A DNA stretch of 64,000 nt from positions 1 through 64,000 of the forward strand of contig NZ_VMSG01000019.1 of NCBI RefSeq assembly GCF_007713465.1. Direction: 5' to 3'. Each line of letters starts with the position of its first letter. Within the stretch, counting starts at the first letter, position 1. Made by a program: the position numbers and the translations under genes. The notes under the pieces are model-generated. The model saw only the letters and a program-made list of their open reading frames with translations, searched no databases and was not told where the DNA came from. This DNA comes from Pseudomonas sp. H3(2019) (GTDB taxonomy: Bacteria; Pseudomonadota; Gammaproteobacteria; Pseudomonadales; Pseudomonadaceae). Positions 17,801 through 26,700 of the stretch are shown piece after piece.

Positions 17801-18768
17801 CCCGGGCCTTCATAAATGCCACGACCGTGGGACGCCTTGCCGATCGAGTGGATGGCTTGCTCGTAGGACGCGAGGTATTTCTGCGCGTCATGTTCGGTCA
17901 GTGCGGCTTCACCGAGCATGTCGTAGGAATAGCGGAAGCCTTTGGCTTCGAATTTGCTGGCGTTGGCCAGGGCTTCGGCGATGGTTTCGCCGGTAACGAA
18001 CTGCTCGCCCATCAGGCGCATGGCCATGTCGACGCCCTTGCGGATCATCGGCTCGCCGCTTTTGCCGATGATCCGGCTCAGGGACGAGGTCAGGCCTGCT
18101 TCGTTGTGGGTGGCGACCAGTTTGCCGGTCAGCAACAGGCCCCAGGTGGCAGCGTTGACGAACAGCGACGGGCTATTGCCCAAGTGCGGCTGCCAGTTGC
18201 CGGTGCTGATCTTGTCGCGGATCAGTGCATCGCGAGTGCCTTTGTCCGGGATGCGCAGCAGCGCTTCGGCCAGGCACATCAGCGCCACGCCCTCCTGGGA
18301 CGACAGGGAAAATTCCTGCAGTAGGCCCTGAACAATGCCTGCACGGCCGCCGGCATTCTTCTGATTGCGCAGTTTTTCGGCAATCGAGGCGGCGAGCTTG
18401 TTGGTGGCGTCGCACATCGCAGCTGGCAGGCGCGCCTGCTCCAGTAGCATCGGCACTACTTCCGGCTCCGGACGACGGTAGGCGGCAGTGATCGAGGCGC
18501 GCAGTACCGATTGCGGGAGGATGCTTTCAGCGAATTCGAGGAAGCACTGATGGGCGTGATCGACGTGGACCTCGGCACCTTCTTCGGCTTCGGAGCGGGT
18601 CGAGCCGCTCAGCTCGGTCAGGGTTGCACCACCCTCGAGTTTTTCCAGGTAATTGAAAATTGCCTGTTTGATCAGCCAATGCGGCGTGCGATCAATCGAG
18701 GTCGCGGCCGCTTTGAGGCGCTCGCGGGTCGGGTCATCGAGTTTGACCCCAAGGGTGGTGGTAGCCAT
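14815..18768 (-). CDS. putA: Trifunctional PutA: repressor, proline dehydrogenase, P5C dehydrogenase
   Basis: This 1317-aa protein oxidises proline to glutamate and represses the put genes when proline is absent. The N-terminal 47 residues form a ribbon-helix-helix DNA-binding domain (TLGVKLDDPTRERLKAAA). The FAD-linked proline dehydrogenase barrel lies at about 250-560 (GPGISIKLSALHPRYSRAQY, RLVKGAYWDSEIKRAQVEG). The NAD-dependent glutamate-semialdehyde dehydrogenase lies at about 640-1110, with catalytic Glu in LIAETGGQNAM and nucleophile Cys near 915 in SAGQRCSALRVL. A C-terminal domain follows. The ATG at 18768 has GAGG upstream; a longer frame to 18804 has no better site. putP is divergent, and the gap holds five GTTGCA operator hexamers, so autoregulation is well supported. 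Confidence 0.97.
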   Translation of the reverse strand: MATTTLGVKLDDPTRERLKAAATSIDRTPHWLIKQAIFNYLEKLEGGATLTELSGSTRSEAEEGAEVHVDHAHQCFLEFAESILPQSVLRASITAAYRRPEPEVVPMLLEQARLPAAMCDATNKLAASIAEKLRNQKNAGGRAGIVQGLLQEFSLSSQEGVALMCLAEALLRIPDKGTRDALIRDKISTGNWQPHLGNSPSLFVNAATWGLLLTGKLVATHNEAGLTSSLSRIIGKSGEPMIRKGVDMAMRLMGEQFVTGETIAEALANASKFEAKGFRYSYDMLGEAALTEHDAQKYLASYEQAIHSIGKASHGRGIYEGPGISIKLSALHPRYSRAQYERVMDELYPRLLSLTLLAKQYDIGLNIDAEEADRLELSLDLLERLCFEPQLTGWNGIGFVIQAYQKRCPYVIDYVIDLARRSRHRLMIRLVKGAYWDSEIKRAQVEGLEGYPVYTRKVYTDVSYIACARKLLSVPEVIYPQFATHNAHTLSAIYHIAGQNYYPGQYEFQCLHGMGEPLYEQVVGKVSEGKLNRPCRVYAPVGTHETLLAYLVRRLLENGANTSFVNRIADQSISIQELVADPVSSIEQMATLEGGFGLPHPRIPLPRDLYGSERANSSGIDLANEHRLASLSCALLATAHNNWKAAPMLGCAASAETPAPVLNPSDLRDVVGHVQEATVTDVDNAIQCALNAAPIWQATPPAERAAILERAADLMESEIQPLMGLLAREAGKTFANAIAEVREAVDFLRYYAVQARNDFTNDAHRPLGPVVCISPWNFPLAIFSGQVAAALAAGNPVLAKPAEQTPLVAAQAVRILLEAGIPEGVLQLLPGRGETVGARLVGDDRVKGVMFTGSTEVARLLQRNVAGRLDAQGRPIPLIAETGGQNAMIVDSSALTEQVVIDVVSSAFDSAGQRCSALRVLCLQEDSADRVIEMLKGAMAECRLGNPERLSVDIGPVIDAEAKAGIEKHIQAMRDKGRNVYQVAIADMEECKRGTFVMPTLIELESFDELQREIFGPVLHVVRYKRKDIDQLIGQINASGYGLTLGVHTRIDETIAKVIDNVHAGNVYVNRNIVGAVVGVQPFGGEGLSGTGPKAGGPLYLYRLLSTRPTDAIEQSFARGDALSAPDVRLRDAMSKPLSALKTWADSHKLTELSALCVQFATQSQSGITRTLSGPTGERNSYAILPREHVLCLADVESDLLSQLAAVLAVGGSAVLPEGELSKALLARLPKEVQARIKPVADWNKDEVVFDAVLHHGHSDQLRAVCQQVAKRAGAIVGVHGLSQGETNIALERLVIERALSVNTAAAGGNASLMTIG

Positions 18769-18840
18769 ATTTTTATCCTCATGTTTGCCACGACTGCGTG
18801 GCATCAGCTGGCGGCAAGATTAGCCGTGCGCCGAAAGAGG

Positions 18841-19078
18841 TGCAACCGGGTGCAACCCTTTTTTATCGGAATAATCGGCAGCTTGTCAGGAAATAAATTC
18901 TGGTAAGGGAGCCTCGTTCCTGCTTGGTGCTTTTTACAGTAGTTGCCAAAGGTTCTTGCTCCGAAAAGGAGCAAAAAACCGGATTTAAAAGAAATCACAT
19001 ACCAAGTGCAACTTATTCCCAAAAACTGGTTGCACCTTATTTGCTTTGTTGAATAGCATTCGCGCACCAAGGTGCAAC
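18841..19078. promoter_or_regulatory. PutA operator array between putA and putP
   Basis: Five copies of the PutA recognition hexamer GTTGCA are present. On the minus strand they are at 18841-18846, 18851-18856, 19007-19012 and 19073-19078 (TGCAAC as written); on the plus strand one is at 19029-19034. The first two are exactly 10 bases apart, on one helical face; the others lie closer to putP. E. coli PutA uses the same hexamer in several copies in the same divergent arrangement. The stretch 18769-19227 holds no gene. Confidence 0.85.
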
Positions 19079-19227
19079 CGTCATTGATGCGGTTCATCGG
19101 CTGATGGCTTTCCTGGGGAAACATCAGTCATAAATGCGCGGATGCCCCGATCGTCTCTCAAACGTCATTGTTTGGCGGCGGTTCAGCAGATCGCTGCTAC
19201 ATAAAAACAAAGCCAGGGCGTTACTCA

Positions 19228-20712
19228 ATGAGTGCAAGCAATCCAACCTTGATCACGTTCGTGATCTACATCGCGGCAATGGTGCTGATCGGCTTCATGG
19301 CCTATCGCTCCACCAACAACCTTTCTGACTACATTCTGGGTGGCCGTAGCCTGGGCAGCGTCGTGACCGCGCTTTCGGCGGGCGCCTCCGACATGAGCGG
19401 CTGGTTGTTGATGGGGCTGCCGGGCGCTATCTACATGTCGGGTCTGTCGGAAAGCTGGATCGCCATCGGCCTGATCGTCGGTGCGTACCTGAACTGGCTG
19501 TTCGTGGCCGGCCGGCTGCGCGTGCAGACCGAACACAACGGCGATGCACTGACGTTGCCGGATTACTTCTCCAGCCGTTTTGAAGACAAGAGCGGCTTGC
19601 TGCGGATCATCTCTGCTGTGGTGATCCTGGTGTTCTTCACCATTTATTGCGCCTCCGGCATCGTGGCCGGTGCCCGTCTGTTTGAAAGCACCTTCGGCAT
19701 GTCCTACGAGACTGCATTGTGGGCCGGCGCTGCGGCGACGATTGCCTACACCTTTGTCGGTGGTTTCCTGGCGGTGAGCTGGACTGACACCGTACAAGCC
19801 ACGCTGATGATCTTTGCCCTGTTGCTGACACCGATCATCGTGCTGCTGGCTACCGGCGGTATCGACACCACCTTCCTGGCCATCGAAGCACAAGATCCAG
19901 GCAACTTCGACATGCTGAAAAACACCAGTTTTATCGGCATCATTTCGCTGATGGGCTGGGGGCTGGGCTACTTCGGTCAACCGCACATCCTGGCGCGCTT
20001 CATGGCGGCGGATTCGGTCAAGTCGATTGCCAACGCGCGTCGCATCTCCATGACCTGGATGATCCTGTGCCTGGGCGGCACCGTGGCGGTGGGCTTCTTC
20101 GGTATTGCTTACTTCTCGGCGAACCCGGCCGTGGCGATGCCTGTAAGTGAAAACCACGAGCGTGTGTTCATCGAACTGGCCAAGATCCTCTTCAACCCAT
20201 GGATTGCCGGTGTGCTGCTGTCGGCCATTCTGGCTGCCGTGATGAGCACCCTGAGCTGCCAATTGCTGGTGTGCTCGAGTGCCCTGACCGAAGACTTCTA
20301 CAAATCCTTCCTGCGTAAAAACGCTTCCCAGGTTGAACTGGTCTGGGTTGGTCGCGCGATGGTTCTGGCCGTTGCACTGATCGCCATCGCATTGGCCGCC
20401 AACCCGGAAAACCGCGTACTGGGTCTGGTCAGCTACGCTTGGGCCGGCTTCGGTGCCGCGTTCGGTCCGGTGGTACTGATCTCGGTACTGTGGAAAGGCA
20501 TGACCCGTAACGGCGCACTCGCCGGTATCGTGGTGGGTGCACTCACTGTGATCGTCTGGAAGCACTTCAGCCTGTTGGGTCTGTACGAAATCATCCCGGG
20601 CTTCATCTTCGCCAGCCTCGCTATTTTGCTGGTCAGCAAAATGGGTGAGCCGTCTGCCGGTATGTTGCAGCGTTTCGCCGCGGCGGAAAAAGATTTTCAC
20701 TTGAACAAGTGA
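19228..20712 (+). CDS. putP: Sodium/proline symporter PutP
   Basis: This 494-aa SSS-family transporter brings proline into the cell with Na+. About 13 membrane helices are visible. The N-terminal region has SDYILGGRSLGSVVTALSAG and ASDMSGWLLMGLPGAIYMSG, which contain the unwound helix that binds Na+ and proline. I chose the ATG at 19228 (AGGG about 11 bases upstream) because it gives the standard N-terminus MSASNPTLITFVIY; a frame from 19168 adds a sequence unlike the family. It is divergent from putA and should be repressed by PutA through the shared operators. Confidence 0.95.
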   Translation: MSASNPTLITFVIYIAAMVLIGFMAYRSTNNLSDYILGGRSLGSVVTALSAGASDMSGWLLMGLPGAIYMSGLSESWIAIGLIVGAYLNWLFVAGRLRVQTEHNGDALTLPDYFSSRFEDKSGLLRIISAVVILVFFTIYCASGIVAGARLFESTFGMSYETALWAGAAATIAYTFVGGFLAVSWTDTVQATLMIFALLLTPIIVLLATGGIDTTFLAIEAQDPGNFDMLKNTSFIGIISLMGWGLGYFGQPHILARFMAADSVKSIANARRISMTWMILCLGGTVAVGFFGIAYFSANPAVAMPVSENHERVFIELAKILFNPWIAGVLLSAILAAVMSTLSCQLLVCSSALTEDFYKSFLRKNASQVELVWVGRAMVLAVALIAIALAANPENRVLGLVSYAWAGFGAAFGPVVLISVLWKGMTRNGALAGIVVGALTVIVWKHFSLLGLYEIIPGFIFASLAILLVSKMGEPSAGMLQRFAAAEKDFHLNK

Positions 20713-20745
20713 TGTGAAGCGCTGAGGCGCTGATCTTTCGCTGAA

Positions 20746-20788
20746 TAAAAAACGGCTCGCAGCCTTTATGGATGCGAGCCGTTTTTTT
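20746..20788 (+). terminator. Rho-independent terminator of putP
   Basis: Stem CGGCTCGCA (20753-20761) pairs with TGCGAGCCG (20773-20781), is followed by seven T and preceded by A-rich sequence, so it may work in both directions. Confidence 0.88.
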
Positions 20789-20993
20789 CGTCCGTCGGTT
20801 TTAACCATCGTGTTGTGGCTCAAGATGGCGCCAACACGGTCCGTCCGACAGGAATGTCTGTAGTAGTTCATCCTGATATCTGAAGGAAAACTCTCTAAAA
20901 AATCAGGGCGAATCTGATTTTTCTGACCCTCCGTCACCCCCCCTTGTCGCTCATGCAGAATCGCCCGCCTTCATTCTGCTTCAGAGGCATCGG

Positions 20994-23006
20994 ATGCTCG
21001 CGTCAGCCCATCAACCGCATTTCACGTTGACCCTCGACGGCGTCCAGAATGAGCTCAAAGTGCTTGAGTTCACGGGCAAGGAAGCCATCAGCCAACCCTA
21101 TCGTTTTGACCTGGAGCTGGTCAGTGAACATCCGGACCTCGACCTCGAGAGCCTGCTGTATCGTCAGGCTTTCCTCAGTTTCGATGCACTGGGGGCCGGC
21201 ATTCATGGCCAGGTGCATCGCGTCGCCCAAGGCGATTCCGGCAAGCGTCTGACCCGCTACCAGATCAGTCTGGTGCCGCGGCTGACCGATCTCGATCGAC
21301 GCATCAACCAACGAATCTTCCAGCATAAAAGCGTTCCCGAGATCATCGCTCTGGTGCTCAAGGATCACGGCATTCTGGGTGATGCATTCGCCTTTCGGCT
21401 CGATAGCGAATACCCCCGGCGCGAGTACTGCGTGCAATACGCCGAGAGTGATCTGGCGTTCATTCAGCGTCTTTGCGCCGAGATCGGTATTCATTACCAC
21501 TTCCGGCACAACCCGAAAGGTCACCTGTTGGTGTTCGGTGACGATCAGACGTTTTTCCCCAATCTGGCGCAGCCGACCCTTTATTTGCCAGGCAGTGGAA
21601 TGGCCGCCGACCAGCCTGCAATCAAGCGCTTCAACGTCCGCCTGGAAACCCGCACCACCGCAGTCACCCGTCGCGACTACGACTTCCACAAACCCGGCCT
21701 GTTGCTGCAAAGCACTGTCGACAGCGAGCAGCGTACGGTGCTGGAGGACTACCGTTATCCCGGTCAGTTCACCGATCGCGACCACGGCAAACACCTGGCG
21801 CAGCGGGCGCTGGAGCGCCATGGCGCGGATTTCCGTCAGGCCGAAGGTCGCAGTGATCAATCGGCGTTGCTCACCGGCCATTTTCTGAAGATCGCCGAAC
21901 ACCCGCGCACAGAGTGGAATGACCTGTGGCTACTGACAGAAATTCAGCACCACGGCCGGCAACCGCAAGTGCTGGAAGAGTCCGCTGACAGCGGTGATTT
22001 TCAGGGGTATCGCAATACCTTTCTGGCGACGCCGTGGGACGTACCGTTTCGTCCGCCTTTGGCCGAAAACAAGCCGCGGGTTCCGGGCTATCAGAACGCG
22101 GTCGTCACTGGGCCGACCGATAGCGAAATCCATTGCGACGAGTTTGGGCGGGTCAAGGTGCAATTTGCCTGGGACCGCGAAGGTCAGCGCAACGAACATT
22201 CCAGTTGTTGGCTGCGCGTCGCCAGTGGCTGGGCTCATGACGGTTACGGCAGTGCGCTGATCCCGCGGGTTGGAATGGAAGTGTTGGTGGGGTTTGTCGA
22301 TGCCGACCCGGACAAACCCATGGTGGTGGCCTGCCTGCCGAATGGGGCCAACCCGGTGCCGCTCGATCTGCCGGCGGACAAAACCCGCAGCATTTTTCGC
22401 AGCCAGAGCAGTCCCGGTGGTGGTGGTTACAACGAACTGCGCATTGAAGACCGCAAGGGCGCCGAGGAAATCCATCTGCGGGCCCAGCGCGACTGGACAC
22501 AACACGTATTGCACGACTTGCACACGCAAGTGGGCAACCAGCGAAGTGTGGTCGTCGCGGGTCTCGATCGCCATGAACTGAAGGCTGGCGAACAGCGCAT
22601 CACCCACGGCATTCGCCAGGCCGAAGTGAGGCGCAGCGATCACCTGGAGGTGGTCGGCGACCGGCACATTCGGGTGAGCAGTCAGGTGCTCAATGCCAGT
22701 CAGCAATTCCATGTCAGCGCCGGCCAGCAAGTGGTTATCGACGGTGGTGCCAGCGCGACCATTCAGGCGGGCGGGCAGTGGATCAACATCAGCGCTGCCG
22801 GGATCTTCAGCAGCGTGCCGATTCAGCTGGGTGGCGCGCCGATGGTGGCGATGGTTGCTGCTGCGCCGAAGTCGCTGGACGTTCCATTGAAACTCGCCGC
22901 AACTCCAATTGCGCTGCTGAGCGCCGCACAGATTCTGAGCCTGAAAAGCGACGCGCCGTTCTGCGAAGAATGCGAGCGCTGCAAGGAGGGTGTCTGTGCA
23001 GCCTGA
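20994..23006 (+). CDS. vgrG: VgrG type VI secretion spike protein
   Basis: This 670-aa protein forms the trimeric T6SS spike that carries effectors. Order: phage gp27-like domain (about 1-370, with YRFDLELVSEHPDLDLESLL and CVQYAESDLAFIQRLCAEIG), gp5 OB-fold (about 380-460, DEFGRVKVQFAWDREG and WLRVASGWAHDGYG), the linker RSQSSPGGGGYNELRIEDRK with EIHLRAQRDWTQ, then a DUF2345-type beta-helix needle. The tail has four Cys (CEECERCKEGVC), which could bind metal; I know no such rule for the family. The ATG at 20994 has AGAGG upstream. It overlaps the next gene by 11 bases, which ties this spike to the DUF4123 chaperone and Rhs effector downstream. Confidence 0.93.
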   Translation: MLASAHQPHFTLTLDGVQNELKVLEFTGKEAISQPYRFDLELVSEHPDLDLESLLYRQAFLSFDALGAGIHGQVHRVAQGDSGKRLTRYQISLVPRLTDLDRRINQRIFQHKSVPEIIALVLKDHGILGDAFAFRLDSEYPRREYCVQYAESDLAFIQRLCAEIGIHYHFRHNPKGHLLVFGDDQTFFPNLAQPTLYLPGSGMAADQPAIKRFNVRLETRTTAVTRRDYDFHKPGLLLQSTVDSEQRTVLEDYRYPGQFTDRDHGKHLAQRALERHGADFRQAEGRSDQSALLTGHFLKIAEHPRTEWNDLWLLTEIQHHGRQPQVLEESADSGDFQGYRNTFLATPWDVPFRPPLAENKPRVPGYQNAVVTGPTDSEIHCDEFGRVKVQFAWDREGQRNEHSSCWLRVASGWAHDGYGSALIPRVGMEVLVGFVDADPDKPMVVACLPNGANPVPLDLPADKTRSIFRSQSSPGGGGYNELRIEDRKGAEEIHLRAQRDWTQHVLHDLHTQVGNQRSVVVAGLDRHELKAGEQRITHGIRQAEVRRSDHLEVVGDRHIRVSSQVLNASQQFHVSAGQQVVIDGGASATIQAGGQWINISAAGIFSSVPIQLGGAPMVAMVAAAPKSLDVPLKLAATPIALLSAAQILSLKSDAPFCEECERCKEGVCAA

Positions 23007-23733
23007 TGCCTTGTCACCTCGTGCCTGGCTGGAGCGCCATCCGCTGAAACCTTCCGAGCAGTTGATCGCGGTGTTCGGCAATGCGAGCTCTGCCGAGCCC
23101 CTTAAAGCCTGGCAACGCTCGATCACTACGCAAGCACCGAGCGCCATCTGGGCCGACACCGCTTACGCCGAGTGGATGTCGGTGATGCCCTATGTCGGCA
23201 TCGTCGCTGCGGACAGTGAGTTTCTGGAGTGGGTTGCCACTACCGAGTCTCGCGACTGGGGTTGGCTGGCGGTGTCTTCTGCTCCTCAAGAGGCTTTGGT
23301 CGACCATCTGCGCAGCCTTACGCAAGCCCTGTTACCCAACGGCAACGCAGTATTTTTCCGTTTCTGGGACGGACGTTATTTGCTGCCGATTCTTCAGTCT
23401 GAACAGGTTGATGTCGCGCAACTGATGCCGCCGATCGGGCGCTGCCTGATCAATGGTCAGGCCCTGGAAATCGGTGGTTGTGCGCTGAAAACATCGAAGG
23501 TTTTTCCATGGTGGGAGATTCCCGGCGCGCTATTGGAGCAACTCGCGGCCCTGTCTGCCACCACTCGAATCAACAACCTGCTGACGTGGCTGAGCGACGA
23601 TCACCCGGACCTGTTTGAAGCGTTTTCCGAAAGCGTTTTACGGCACAAGGTTGCGGTCTTTCTTGACGCACCTGACCTGCCTCAAGCACCGAAAACTGCC
23701 TTGGTGGAGTTCTTGATGGCGGAGCTGATCTGA
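22996..23733 (+). CDS. DUF4123 type VI effector chaperone (Tec)
   Basis: This 245-aa protein belongs to the DUF4123 family, adaptors that load a specific effector on its VgrG. Supporting features are AWLERHPLKPSEQLIAVFGN at the start, the central YVGIVAADSEFLEWV, and FFRFWDGRYLLPILQS, which is typical of the family (FRFYDPRVL-like). The start is a GTG at 22996 with AAGGAGG 6 bases upstream; the in-frame GTG at 22990 directly abuts this ribosome site and cannot use it. The gene overlaps vgrG and the rhs gene, so all three products are made together. It should bind the N-terminal part of the Rhs protein. Confidence 0.85.
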   Translation: MQPDALSPRAWLERHPLKPSEQLIAVFGNASSAEPLKAWQRSITTQAPSAIWADTAYAEWMSVMPYVGIVAADSEFLEWVATTESRDWGWLAVSSAPQEALVDHLRSLTQALLPNGNAVFFRFWDGRYLLPILQSEQVDVAQLMPPIGRCLINGQALEIGGCALKTSKVFPWWEIPGALLEQLAALSATTRINNLLTWLSDDHPDLFEAFSESVLRHKVAVFLDAPDLPQAPKTALVEFLMAELI

Positions 23734-26700
23734 TGGATCAGATCGCACGTATCGAGCAGGAACTCGACAGCTTTAAAGACACCCTCAGCCTCTACCGCGA
23801 ACAACTCAACCGCTGGTTCATCAAGGCCGCCGACAAGGTTAGCCACGCTACTGACATGCCGTCGCTGATGGGCATGGAGCGGCAGATCAAGTTCGGCAGC
23901 ACGACCACCGCGGTGAGCAGCGGCGATGACGATTTCATTTCCAGTGTGGCGCAGTGTCCGGCCGGCGGCCTGTTGCAGATCGAGAGCAAGTTCGAATCGG
24001 TCTACGACATTCCCTTGGGGAATATTCAGGTCGATGTGATTGCCGTGGAGGGCGGTGAAAAGACGCCGGTCCTGCTGGATGAAAACGGCAAAGGGACGTT
24101 TAAGGGGACCGCCGGGAAGTTCTATCGCGTTCATGTCCAAAGCGAAGTGACGGCGGGGCAAGTCGATGAGCTTTTCGACGCTTACGAGGGCCTGACCGAA
24201 GAGCTGGAAAACTGGCTGCGTGATGAGTGGGAAGGGTTCAAGCCGCAGTGGTCACAGCAGTCGGCTTCGGCATCGTTGGCGGCGGCGGGCAATGGAATGC
24301 TCGCGGGGAGTTGGGCGGCGATTCAGGGTGTTTGGGATGGCATCGGCGAGCTGAGCGACATTTTGAAAAATCCCGAAGCCTATGTCGAGAAGCTCGGTGA
24401 AAGCGCCGGCAGACTTGCCGATCTGGCCGTAAGCGCTCCAGACAAGATGGAAAAAGCCATGTTGCTGGCCAGCGACGAGGCGGCGCTGTGTCTGCTGATG
24501 CGCACCGCGACTTTGTGGCTGGAAGCATTGCCTCCGACGCAACTGGCCGGGTCTTCGGCCGAGGCCATTTCCAAGGTCGTGGTCGAGTTGGTCATCGATC
24601 TGCTGATGGGTCTGGTGCTGAGTGTCGTCGGGGTTGGCATTGCCTGGCTGACAGTGCGTCTGGCCAGGTACAGCGCGCAGATTTTTCAGGCGGCCATGGG
24701 GTTCGTGAAGTCGATGGTCACGATCATCAACAACTTCATGGACTACGTCGACCGCTACAAAAAAGTCGCCGCACGGGGTGTCGCGGCGGGTCTGAAAAAA
24801 GGTCGGATGCAGCTGCGCTGGAATGGTCGCAAAAACACCACGTTGAAAAAACACGAGCCTCACGTCGACGCCCCGACGCAGGCGAAAAACCCCAACGGCG
24901 ACAGCGCCGATTCGGCAGATAAAACCGCGACCAACAAGTGTCCGGTGTCGATGGTCACTGGCGAAGAACTGCTGACCTTGGTCGATGGTTCGCTGGACGG
25001 GATTCTGCCGTTCGACTTCACCCGGCTCTATCGCACCAGCGCCGCCGAGATCGATAGCGGGCTCGGCTTTGGCTGGAGCCATTCGCTGGCGCATCGCCTG
25101 GAAATCGACGGTGACAACGTCATTTGGATCGACCACGAAAACCGTCGTACGGCATTCCCGTTACCGAACGTCGAGCGCCCGGCGATCCATAACAGTCTCT
25201 CGCGGGCGGCGATTTATCTGGGCGATGAGCCCGAGGAACTGATCCTCGCCCAGGCCGGTGACGACACGCGTTTTTATCACTTTCATAACGGCCGGCTGAC
25301 GACCGTCAGCGACGGTTACGACAACCGCCTGCGCATCACCCGCGACCGTCAGGATCGCATCAAACGCTTCGATAACGGCGCCGGTCGCGCCTTGCTGTTG
25401 CGTTATGACCGCCGTCATTTGATCGCCGTCGATTACCAGCGTTTTGTTCCGGCCCAGAGCCTCGACGAGGCGTGGCACACCGAGCAGACGCTGGTCAATT
25501 ATCGCTATGACGAACGCGATCAACTGATCGAAGCGGCCAACGCCGCAGGCGAAAGCGAGCGCTACGACTACGACGCTCAGCACGTCATTTTGCAGCGGCA
25601 ATTGGTCGGTGGTGCGAGCTTTTTCTGGGAGTGGGAAAGGTCCGGCAAGGCTGCCAGATGCATTCGGCACTGGGCGTCGTTTTCGCAGATGGACGCCCAG
25701 TACGCCTGGGATGACCAGGGCGGTGTCACCGTCCTGAATATCGATGGCAGCGAAGAGGTTTACGTCCATGACGATCGGGCGCGGCTGGTGCGCAAGGTCG
25801 ACCTGGAGGGTGGCGAACATCTCAAGGCCTACGATGACAAAGGTCGGCTGATTGCCGAGCAGGATCCGCTGGGGGCCGTCACCGAATACCGTTACGACGA
25901 GGTCGGACGGCTTGTCGCGCTGATTCCACCGGAAGACGAACCGACGGCCTACGAATACCGCGACGGTTTCCTGCATGCGCGATATCGCGGTAAAGCCGTG
26001 TGGAAGTATCGGCGCAATGCTCAGGGAGACGTTACTGAAGCGACCGATCCCGACGGGCATGTCACGCATTACCACTACGACACTCGGGGGCGGCTGCTGT
26101 CGATCCGTTATCCGGATACCAGTCGGCATGTGTTCGTCTGGAGCGACTTGGGGCAACTGCTCGAAGAAACGTTGCCAGACGGTGGCCGGTGTCGGTTCTC
26201 CTACGATGTTTTGGGTCGGCAGATTAGCCGTCAGGACGAACACGGTGCCGTCACCCACTACCAATGGGATGCCGTCGGGCGACTGATTCAGACAACGTTT
26301 CCCACAGGAGCCAGCCGCGCCTTCAGCTACAACGCCTACGGCAAAATCACCGCCGAACGCGATGAGCTGGGCCAGGTTACGCGCTATGAATACGCCGACG
26401 ACCTGCACCTGGTCAGTCGCCGAATCAATGCCGACGGCACGCAACTGCGTTATCGCTACGACAACGCGCAGCTGTTGCTGACAGAAATCGAGAACGAGTC
26501 CGGCGAAAAGTATCGGCTGGACTACACGCCCAATGGCCTGATCCGACAGGAAACCGGTTTCGACGGCCGCCGCACCGCCTATGCGTACGACCTCAACGGC
26601 CATCTGCTGGAGAAAACCGAGTTCGGCGATGACGGCTCAACGCTGATCACCACCTACCAGCGGGACTCGGCAGGACGGTTGCTGGTCAAGACCCTGCCCG

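Noticed and set aside
20713..20993. Possible small gene between putP and vgrG
   Set aside because: Only the putP terminator and AT-rich sequence are seen; no frame with a start and ribosome site.
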